A stretch of DNA of 24,431 nucleotides from JABMRP01 sp964444795 (GTDB taxonomy: Bacteria; Planctomycetota; Planctomycetia; Pirellulales; Thermoguttaceae), in NCBI GenBank assembly GCA_964444795.1, contig CAYUIQ010000132.1:1-24431 (forward strand). Reading direction: 5' to 3'. The number at the start of each line of letters is the position of its first letter. The stretch's first letter is position 1. Of this stretch, positions 14,476-20,815 are shown one piece after another. Under the pieces are notes generated by a model. That model worked only from the letters and a program-made list of their open reading frames with translations, ran no database searches and was not told where the DNA came from. The position numbers were made by a program, and so were the translations under genes.

Positions 14476-15690
14476 ATGAAATTCCTCCAGTGCATGGCCG
14501 TTGGATCTCTCGGTCTGGGGCTGATCCTGACCCTAGCCGACCAAGGAAACGCTCAGTTGCGTTGGCAGAATACCGGTAGCCGCGTTGCTGCCGCCGGGAC
14601 CCGTTCGACACAGCCACGGTTGGCCCGACGAACGTCGACCGGCTATCAGGCCGTTGGCAATCAGATGGTCGGTCCGGCGATTCCCCGGCAGACGGCCACG
14701 GTGATCTACGACGACGGCCCCCTGTTGGACTCCGAAGAAGTGATTATCGAAGGGACACTTCCCGAGGTCATTCCCATGCCCGAGGGCCAAGTGATGGGTG
14801 GAACCTGTGGAGCCGGCTGCGGATCGCCGGACTGTGGAGAGTGCTTCGATTGTGCCATGCCGTGTGGTCCGTTCGGAGAGCGCGGGCTGTTGGGCCGGGC
14901 ATTTGGATGTGGCAACCTGGCGTTGTTTGCCGGTGTTCAGGGATTCAAGGGGCCGGTGGACAACGGCCTCAACGGGAACTTCGGTTTCCATGAAGGAATC
15001 AATTGGGGCGCCGCGTTGGGCGGTCCGGCCGGTATTGGATACCAGATCGGTTTTCAAGGCGTGCATAGCAGTTTCGAGGGAAGCCAGGCGCCTGGCGCGG
15101 GCCAGCCCGTCCACACCGGTAGTCGCGACCAGGTTTTCCTAACGGCCGCGGTCTTTCGCCGCGCGGTTTGTTGCGGCCTACAATGGGGCGTGGCCTTCGA
15201 CATGATGCACGACAGCTACTACTACGACAGCTCGGCCGATTTGGACCAGATGCGAATTGAACTCAGCTACCTCGGGCCCTACGGAGGCGAGATCGGCTTC
15301 TGGGCGGCCATCGGAACGGGCAGTGAGGACGTGACCGACAGGAACGTGGCCCTGGGCACGATGACTCCGACCGACCTCTTCGCTTTCTTCATCCGCACAC
15401 CCCTGGCCAACGAGGGGCAATTGCGCGGATGGGCTGGTTTCACCGGCGAGGGCGACGGGTTGCTCGGCGGAGATTTCTCCATCGCAATCGGGCCGAAATG
15501 GGCCGTTGAAAGTAACTTCAACTACCTGATTCCCAGTCAGAGCAGCAATTCGGGCGGGCGGGAAGCGGAATCATGGAACGTGATGCTTCAACTCGTATGG
15601 TATCCCGGCCGACGCGGTGGTCAGGCCAGCCCCTACCGGCCGATGTTCGGCGTCGCCGACAACACGTCGTTCCTGGTCAATTTCCAGTAG
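14476..15690 (+). CDS. Secreted Cys-rich planctomycete protein (DUF6666-like), possible beta-barrel
   Basis: A 404-residue protein. A signal peptide (MKFLQCMAVGSLGLGLILTL) has a likely cleavage after GNA at residue 26. Residues 111-145 hold seven cysteines (CGAGCGSPDCGECFDCAMPC, then CG at 145). The rest alternates Gly/aromatic strands such as NLALFAGVQGFKG, GIGYQIGFQGVHSS and WNVMLQLVWYP, and ends in SFLVNFQ, as expected of an outer-membrane beta-barrel. I recognise the overall type from planctomycete secretomes, probably DUF6666, but cannot confirm the family number. The role is unknown. The ribosome binding site is AAGG about ten bases upstream. It converges on the FG-GAP gene with a 24-base gap. 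Confidence 0.75.
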   Translation: MKFLQCMAVGSLGLGLILTLADQGNAQLRWQNTGSRVAAAGTRSTQPRLARRTSTGYQAVGNQMVGPAIPRQTATVIYDDGPLLDSEEVIIEGTLPEVIPMPEGQVMGGTCGAGCGSPDCGECFDCAMPCGPFGERGLLGRAFGCGNLALFAGVQGFKGPVDNGLNGNFGFHEGINWGAALGGPAGIGYQIGFQGVHSSFEGSQAPGAGQPVHTGSRDQVFLTAAVFRRAVCCGLQWGVAFDMMHDSYYYDSSADLDQMRIELSYLGPYGGEIGFWAAIGTGSEDVTDRNVALGTMTPTDLFAFFIRTPLANEGQLRGWAGFTGEGDGLLGGDFSIAIGPKWAVESNFNYLIPSQSSNSGGREAESWNVMLQLVWYPGRRGGQASPYRPMFGVADNTSFLVNFQ

Positions 15691-15714
15691 ATAGACACGC
15701 CGCCGGACAGACAC

Positions 15715-16983
15715 TCACCGAGCGGGGTTTTCATACCAGACAACTCCCAGCCCGTGGCGGCGGCCGGCGAGCGGTTCGCTTTCTTCGCAGGTCATGACGT
15801 CGAGATCGCCGTCGGCATCGAGGTCGAGCAGTTCGAGCCGGTCGAACTTAATCCCCCGCGGACCGCTGATCTCGTGAGCCGTAGGTGTCGCGTCGGTGGA
15901 CTCCAGGGGATCAGCGAGCCAGGCGACGCCCGACTTGTCTCCCGTGGCGTGTTCGCAGGTGAAGACCAGATCGAGCTTGCCGTCGAGATCGACGTCGCCG
16001 ATGCCGATCCCCTTGCCCGTGCCGACTCCCGAGGGTAGAGGTATCCGCGACGACGTCCACGGCCGGCCGACCGCGGATCGGCGGAAATGCAGGAACCCGC
16101 CGCCGCGAACCGCGGCCAGTACCTCCGTCGTGCCTTGGGTATCTTTGCCCGTGGTGGTCAGGAACATCACTTCGTCTTCTCGTCCGCCAATGAAGTGATT
16201 CGGCCAAGGTTCGGCCTGTGCGGCACCAGTCCCCGGATTCTCCAGCCAGCGACAACCACGCAACGGACCGCGCCGATCGGAAGCGAGAATGTCGCGATCG
16301 CCGTCGCCGTCGACGTCCAAGGCTCGCAGCGACATGATCCAACCGGCCGGGCCAATCGGATGCCACCGCCACGCGGCCAGATCGCGAGGATCGTCGGGCG
16401 CCTCGAACCAGCCGATGCGAGCATCGCCCCCCTTGCCCGCGGCCACCAGATCGACGCCGCCACGGCCGTCCACCTGCACCGGCACGCAGAACATCCACAT
16501 CATCACGCCTTGCGAGGCGGGCAGCGGTTCGGTCTTCCACGCGGCCGGGGAAAGGTAGTCCCGCACGTCGGGCGGCGCCCAATGGACGAACATCGTCCGG
16601 CGGCCGCCCTCGCAACAACTGACCACGTCGGCCCGGCCGTCGCCGTCGAGATCGACCAGCACGGCGTCTTCCACGCTGGGTGTTCGGCCCACGGTGACCG
16701 CCGGCCACGGTCGGTCGACCGCGTCGCTGGCGGGCTGAAGATAAACCCGGGTAATCCCCCCCTCTTCCCAACCGGTGGTCACGTCGACCCGGCCGTCACC
16801 ATTGACCTCCGCCAGACGAACCCCGTCGGCCCCTTGCGACGAACCGTCGATCACGTGCGGCGGCCACGGTTTGCCCGCCGGTATCGGTTCGGCCGCATCA
16901 AGTGGCGGCCGATAGGGGGCCAAGAACAATGCGGTGAGAAAGATGGGCCACAGACGACTTGAGTTCGTGTGACGCAGTTTCAT
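15715..16983 (-). CDS. FG-GAP/VCBS-repeat secreted protein
   Basis: A 422-residue protein. A signal peptide (SSRLWPIFLTALFLAPYRPP) is followed by repeated calcium-loop motifs: DGRVDVTTG, VDLDGDGRADVVS, LDVDGDGDRDILAS, GDVDLDGKLDLVF and LDLDADGDLDVMTC. These spaced D-x-D-x-D-G loops define a beta-propeller of the FG-GAP/VCBS type. No enzyme domain is attached, so a binding or structural role outside the inner membrane is likely. It lies 27 bases after the protease gene on the same strand with AGAGAGG before its ATG, so the two are probably co-transcribed. A substrate or partner relation to the protease is possible but not shown. Confidence 0.85.
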   Translation of the reverse strand: MKLRHTNSSRLWPIFLTALFLAPYRPPLDAAEPIPAGKPWPPHVIDGSSQGADGVRLAEVNGDGRVDVTTGWEEGGITRVYLQPASDAVDRPWPAVTVGRTPSVEDAVLVDLDGDGRADVVSCCEGGRRTMFVHWAPPDVRDYLSPAAWKTEPLPASQGVMMWMFCVPVQVDGRGGVDLVAAGKGGDARIGWFEAPDDPRDLAAWRWHPIGPAGWIMSLRALDVDGDGDRDILASDRRGPLRGCRWLENPGTGAAQAEPWPNHFIGGREDEVMFLTTTGKDTQGTTEVLAAVRGGGFLHFRRSAVGRPWTSSRIPLPSGVGTGKGIGIGDVDLDGKLDLVFTCEHATGDKSGVAWLADPLESTDATPTAHEISGPRGIKFDRLELLDLDADGDLDVMTCEESEPLAGRRHGLGVVWYENPAR

Positions 16984-17010
16984 GGCGTCGCGGCCTCTCT
17001 TCGCTTGCAG

Positions 17011-19017
17011 CTACTTGGCCGGTTCCGGCTGCTTCTCTGCTTCGGGCTTGGATTCTTCCCGTTTCGCTTCTTCCGGCTTCGCTTCTTCCGGCTTGGGCTC
17101 CTCCGGCTTNNNNNNNNNNNNNNNNNNNNNNNNNNNNNNNNNNNNNNNNNNNNNNNNNNNNNNNNNNNNNNNNNNNNNNNNNNNNNNNNNNNNNNNNNNN
17201 NNNNNNNNNGCTTCTTCCGGCTTGGGCTCTTCTGGCTTTGCTTCTTCCGGCTTGGGCTCTTCCGGCTTGGGTTCTTCTGGCTTGGGTTCTTCCGGTTTCG
17301 GTTTCTCCGGCTTGGGCTCTTCGGGTTTCGGTTTCTCGACCTTGGCGGGCGGGGGAGCCTGACGGCCGGACATGAGGTCGTACATCAAGGTCAAGAGGAT
17401 GTCCGTCGGAACGGCGTAGGTCTCGGTACGTCCGCCGCGGGCGATGTTGATGCCGATGACCTTGCCGCCCAGGTCGACCAACGGGCCGCCGCAGTCGACC
17501 GGCCGGATGACCGTGTCATGCTGCAAAACCATGGGAAAATCCTTAGCCCGCCGGCTGACACCGACGCCCGATTTGTTCTGCATGTCGCGGCGCCGCGTGC
17601 TGGGCGTATCGAGTTTGGCCAGCTTGGGCGTGACGTCCAGCGTCTTGTCGTCTCGCTTCACGGTCAGCCGCACGTCTTCACCGATACGATGCTTCCCCAC
17701 TTCGGCGATCAGTTGCATGCGGTCCTTCACCTCTTTGCCGTTGACGTGCGTGATCACGTCCTTGACCTTGAGCCCGACCTTCTGGGCGGCGCTGTTGGGC
17801 ATCACTTGCGTGATTTCCGGCCCGCCGTCGCCGTCGCCCAGCACCACGCCCAAAATACCCCGGGCCGCGGGGATCTTGCGCCGTGGAACGCTCACCACGC
17901 CGACGGCCAGGGGGTTGTCTTCGGTGCCCGGTGCAACGACCCATTGGCCTACTTCGTGTTTCTTCGGCTCCCATTGGATCGCCGTCAATCCGCTCGTCTC
18001 GACTTTGAGCATGGCCAGATCGAAGACGGGATTGATTCCGACCACTCGGGCTTCGAGTTCTTTCTGATCGCGGATCTTGCAGACGATCTTGCCTTTTAAT
18101 TCGCTGGCCTTGGTCAGGATCCACCCGTCGGGTCCGACGACCGTTCCCAATGCCGCTTCCTTGCCGTCGCAGGTCACCCGGCACACGGCCAGCTTCGCCT
18201 CGGCCACCGTATCGCGGAAGGCGGCCATCACGTCGGGGCCGTTCTTGCCGGGCAGCTTGGCATTGATGGCCACGCCCTTGACCAACTGTTCCCAGTCGCG
18301 GCGATAGACGTCGACCGGCACGTGGAGATTGTGGGTCACCGAACTGCCGATGCGGCTGTGAATACCGATCACCTTGCCCGTCAGGTCGAACAGCGGACCG
18401 CCCGAGTCGCCACCGACCAACAGGCAATCGCTGCGGATGACCGATTCGCCGGAGGTGAGCACGCGGCCGATGCGTACCACGGGGGGCCGGTTCTCCTGGT
18501 AACCCAGCGGATGGCCGATCGCCACGGCCCAGGTTCCCGCCTTAAGCGGAGCTGACTCTCCCATCTCGACGAAAGGCCAGGGCCCTTCCTCGGTAATCTT
18601 CATCATCCCGCTGTCGATCGATTTGTTGGTACCCAGCGTTTTGCCCTTGACCGTCTTGCCGTCGGGCAGAATGAAGACCACGTCCTTGCCCGGCTCGCCG
18701 ACGACGTGTCCGGCGGTCAACACATAGCCGTCCTCGCTGACGATCACACCGCTGCCCTGCGACGGGCCGATGCGAATGCCCACGGTGCAGGCGATCGACT
18801 TGGCAATGACCTTCTTCGCTTCGGCTTCGATGGCCTTGAGGTCGCCGAGGTCCTTGGGAGCCGACCACGCCAGCCCTTGATCGAATGGCTTCGCGGCCGC
18901 GCCGACCGCCAGACCAGGAGCCCAAGCGGCGGCAAGTATCCCGACAACCAGCGGGAGCACGAAAAAGCGTCGCGCCAACGGCGGCGCGGTGGGTGTAAAC
19001 GTTCGGCGAATCGTCAC
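17011..19017 (-). CDS. HtrA-like serine protease with PDZ-split pseudo-protease domain and KPEE tail
   Basis: About 668 residues, depending on the true gap length. Signal sequence: RRFFVLPLVVGILAAAWAPG, about residues 16-42. Domain 1 (about 65-245) is a complete trypsin-like protease: TAGHVV (His104), Asp135, GGDSGGP (Ser205). Domain 2 is degenerate: GPDGWILTKASEL has Ser305 where His is expected, DLAMLKV keeps Asp333, and RPVDCGGPL has Cys509 in place of Ser. A PDZ domain (about 387-465) lies inside domain 2, between the Asp and Cys halves. The tail from about 560 is KPEEP/KPEEA repeats. GTG at 19017 is chosen because AAGGA lies eight bases upstream; a GTG at 19071 is the longer alternative. 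Inferred role: envelope protein quality control. Confidence 0.85.
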   Translation of the reverse strand: MTIRRTFTPTAPPLARRFFVLPLVVGILAAAWAPGLAVGAAAKPFDQGLAWSAPKDLGDLKAIEAEAKKVIAKSIACTVGIRIGPSQGSGVIVSEDGYVLTAGHVVGEPGKDVVFILPDGKTVKGKTLGTNKSIDSGMMKITEEGPWPFVEMGESAPLKAGTWAVAIGHPLGYQENRPPVVRIGRVLTSGESVIRSDCLLVGGDSGGPLFDLTGKVIGIHSRIGSSVTHNLHVPVDVYRRDWEQLVKGVAINAKLPGKNGPDVMAAFRDTVAEAKLAVCRVTCDGKEAALGTVVGPDGWILTKASELKGKIVCKIRDQKELEARVVGINPVFDLAMLKVETSGLTAIQWEPKKHEVGQWVVAPGTEDNPLAVGVVSVPRRKIPAARGILGVVLGDGDGGPEITQVMPNSAAQKVGLKVKDVITHVNGKEVKDRMQLIAEVGKHRIGEDVRLTVKRDDKTLDVTPKLAKLDTPSTRRRDMQNKSGVGVSRRAKDFPMVLQHDTVIRPVDCGGPLVDLGGKVIGINIARGGRTETYAVPTDILLTLMYDLMSGRQAPPPAKVEKPKPEEPKPEKPKPEEPKPEEPKPEEPKPEEAKPEEPKPEEXXXXXXXXXXXXXXXXXXXXXXXXXXXXXXXXXXKPEEPKPEEAKPEEAKREESKPEAEKQPEPAK
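17110..17209. other. Assembly gap of 100 N inside the KPEE repeat tract
   Basis: Exactly 100 unknown bases interrupt the repeat-encoding tail of the protease. Sequence on both sides codes for KPEEP/KPEEA units on the minus strand, in the same frame if the gap is counted as 100. A round number in a tandem repeat points to a collapsed repeat, so the tail length is unknown. Confidence 0.95.
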
Positions 19018-19105
19018 GGCGAGAATCCTTCCGATCCAGGAGATGTGTGAGGCACGCGGCCCGGGGGTCACCGGCGCGTGTCAAGTAGGCATGGGGCAGG
19101 CATTC

Positions 19106-19134
19106 ATTATGATCGAAGCCTCCGCCTAGATCAA
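19106..19134 (-). promoter_or_regulatory. Putative promoter of the protease/FG-GAP transcript
   Basis: On the minus strand TTGATC (19134-19129) and CATAAT (19111-19106) are separated by 17 bases, matching 4/6 and 5/6 of the consensus. The start would be near 19099, giving a leader of about 80 bases. Confidence 0.5.
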
Positions 19135-19615
19135 GATTACTGACGGCCGGCGGCGCTTTGGAGCACAGGTTTTTGCCTCCGCCGCGGGGCATCAGAAACA
19201 TCCCGTAGAGATGGTATTATCCCCCCCCAAAGAAGCGTTCCAAAGAAGACGACCGGAAGAAGACACCCGCCGCCACGTGTCGCGAACGGCTTGCCCGCTC
19301 ACGGCTCATCGCGGGTTAGACGCAGGGCAGGCAAACTGCCCATGGCACCGGCTTGCTTCTTTCAGACTTGCAGACAGGGGGCATCGAATCGACTTCACTA
19401 GAGATGAAGAATGACCTCGTATCGATTTCGAACGGATCGATATGACGGCGCTCTGCCGGGAATTGGCTGACAGGTAGACCAAAGTGGAATCTCTTAAGCC
19501 TTTGTTGTGTAATATCTTAAGTATTGCAATTGAATCTCCTTCTTCATTTTGGCACGGCCGCTGCTTGTTAATGCCTCCGGGTGAAAGGCAATTCGGTTTC
19601 AATCACCCCACCGAA
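19135..19615. other. Intergenic region without a clear gene
   Basis: It contains an eight-C run near 19221, a small GGGCAG/CTGCCC hairpin (19327-19343) and AT-richer sequence near 19490-19560. No open frame here has a ribosome binding site and a recognisable composition. Confidence 0.5.
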
Positions 19616-19629
19616 AAGGAGATTGAGTC

Positions 19630-19710
19630 ATGCGAATCATATGCGACCTGTTAATGTTGGCCCTCGTTGCCGGCAGTGTCTATTTCACCTACCTTCACAG
19701 CGTACAGTAG
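19630..19710 (+). CDS. 26-residue hydrophobic microprotein
   Basis: The frame encodes MRIICDLLMLALVAGSVYFT followed by six residues (YLHSVQ). This is one predicted membrane helix with a short polar tail. AAGGAG (19616-19621) lies exactly eight bases before the ATG, the best ribosome binding site in this part of the window. Two hairpins follow: GGCTTT/AAAGCC at 19713-19730 and the terminator at 19751-19795. The layout of ribosome binding site, short frame and terminator argues for a real small gene. It is not a leader of the next operon, because it ends in its own terminator 323 bases before that start. I do not recognise a family. Confidence 0.6.
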   Translation: MRIICDLLMLALVAGSVYFTYLHSVQ

Positions 19711-19750
19711 TAGGCTTTGTCGGAAAAGCCGTACGATTTTCAATATCTCC

Positions 19751-19795
19751 AGGCCGCCGACGCGATCCCCCCAATCGCCGGCGGCCTCTTCTTTT
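19751..19795 (+). terminator. Terminator after the microprotein gene
   Basis: AGGCCGCCG (19751-19759) pairs with CGGCGGCCT (19779-19787). Inside, GCGAT (19762-19766) pairs with ATCGC (19774-19778). TCTTCTTTTG follows. Confidence 0.75.
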
Positions 19796-19847
19796 GCGAG
19801 TCAGGGAGTTCTCGGGAGAGCGCTCTGGGCGGCTCGTCCATCCGGTT

Positions 19848-19915
19848 CATGGTAACCCGAAGCGTAAGCGAGGGACCGTCAAGGAGTTCCCTCGCTTACG
19901 CTTCGGGTTACCATG
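19848..19915. repeat. Repeat C: 28-base perfect inverted repeat
   Basis: GGTAACCCGAAGCGTAAGCG (from 19851) lies inside an arm spanning 19848-19875. The arm is perfectly complementary to 19888-19915, with a 12-base loop. In some frames the arm encodes NPKRKRG, a string I have seen in planctomycete hypothetical proteins. It is probably a dispersed REPIN-like element. Confidence 0.9.
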
Positions 19916-20022
19916 GGCTCGTCAAGAATCATGGCCACTGACACCCCACACAGAGGGGTGTGCATTCGTCGGAAGCTCGCAATATCATGGAAGCGACGGC
20001 GAATACCACGCAGACGACTTGC

Positions 20023-20051
20023 TTGAAGTTCCCCGCCGGATGTGCGATAAA
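20023..20051 (+). promoter_or_regulatory. Weak promoter candidate of the OB-fold/flotillin operon
   Basis: TTGAAG (20023-20028), a 17-base spacer and GATAAA (20046-20051) each match 4 of 6 consensus bases. An ACACCCC/GGGGTGT hairpin lies upstream at 19941-19961. Confidence 0.3.
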
Positions 20052-20117
20052 TGGCGTATGGTCCTTGCGACGGGATGGATACCCCCGGCCCCGGTAACTC
20101 AACCCCAAGGTAACCCT

Positions 20118-20813
20118 ATGTGGGAACTGATTACCCAAAGCTTCTCGCTGGTCAATCTTCCCTACACGCTCCTGCTTTGCGGCACGATGCTTTACTGGGC
20201 GCTGTACGTCTTCGGCGTCGTGGGCGACGAGGCGCTCGACTTCCTGGGGCTGGACTTCGACGCCGATGTAGATGTGGACGCCGATATCGATGTGGATGTG
20301 GACGCCGATATCGACGTATCCACCGAGGGTGGCGGCGCGGGGTTTTCCTTCCTGCGTTTCTTCCACGTGGGCGATGTGCCGGTCATGCTGATCTTCAGCA
20401 TCCTGGCCGTCTTTATGTGGGTCCTTTCCCTGTTGTGCAACTCGGTTCTGGGCAACAGTCAGGTCTGGGTCGCCGGGCTGCTGTTTTTTCCGATTTTGCT
20501 GGTTGGTTTGATGTTCACCAAGATCTCGATTACGCCGTTTGCGCCGTATCTGAAGCATGCGTTCGACCAATCGAGCGACACGGTCGAAATCGTCGGCAAA
20601 GTCTGCACCATCGCGTCGCTGGAAGCCACACACGAGTACGGGCAGGCGGAGTTCGCCAAGACAGGCGCTCCCCTGATGCTGAATGTTAAAACTCGCGAGG
20701 GAACCACCCTTAGGCAGGGAGAGGAAGCTATAGTTTACGGACATGACAAGGCAACCAACACGTATCTCATAGCTCCGTTCGATCTCGACGGGACACCAAA
20801 ACAGGAGACATGA
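20118..20813 (+). CDS. OB-fold membrane protein, YqiJ/NfeD-like flotillin partner
   Basis: A 231-residue protein. Predicted helices lie at about 14-36, 88-108 and 115-134. Between the first two is an acidic stretch (47-67) of alternating Asp with Ala, Val or Ile (DADVDVDADIDVDV). Residues about 155-220 form the C-terminal OB-fold (VEIVGKVCTIASLEATHEYG, then LRQGEEAIVYGHDKATNTYLIAP), as in the YqiJ/YuaF/NfeD proteins that accompany flotillins. By family knowledge it localises with flotillin in membrane assemblies; its biochemical function is unsettled. AAGG lies eight bases before the ATG. A longer frame upstream is rejected because it only reads through repeat C. Its stop is two bases before the chosen flotillin start. 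Confidence 0.85.
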   Translation: MWELITQSFSLVNLPYTLLLCGTMLYWALYVFGVVGDEALDFLGLDFDADVDVDADIDVDVDADIDVSTEGGGAGFSFLRFFHVGDVPVMLIFSILAVFMWVLSLLCNSVLGNSQVWVAGLLFFPILLVGLMFTKISITPFAPYLKHAFDQSSDTVEIVGKVCTIASLEATHEYGQAEFAKTGAPLMLNVKTREGTTLRQGEEAIVYGHDKATNTYLIAPFDLDGTPKQET

Positions 20814-20815
20814 CC

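Noticed and set aside
19211..19414. A 67-codon plus-strand frame in the intergenic region
   Set aside because: It lacks a ribosome binding site, has Arg/His-rich noise composition and reads through a hairpin.
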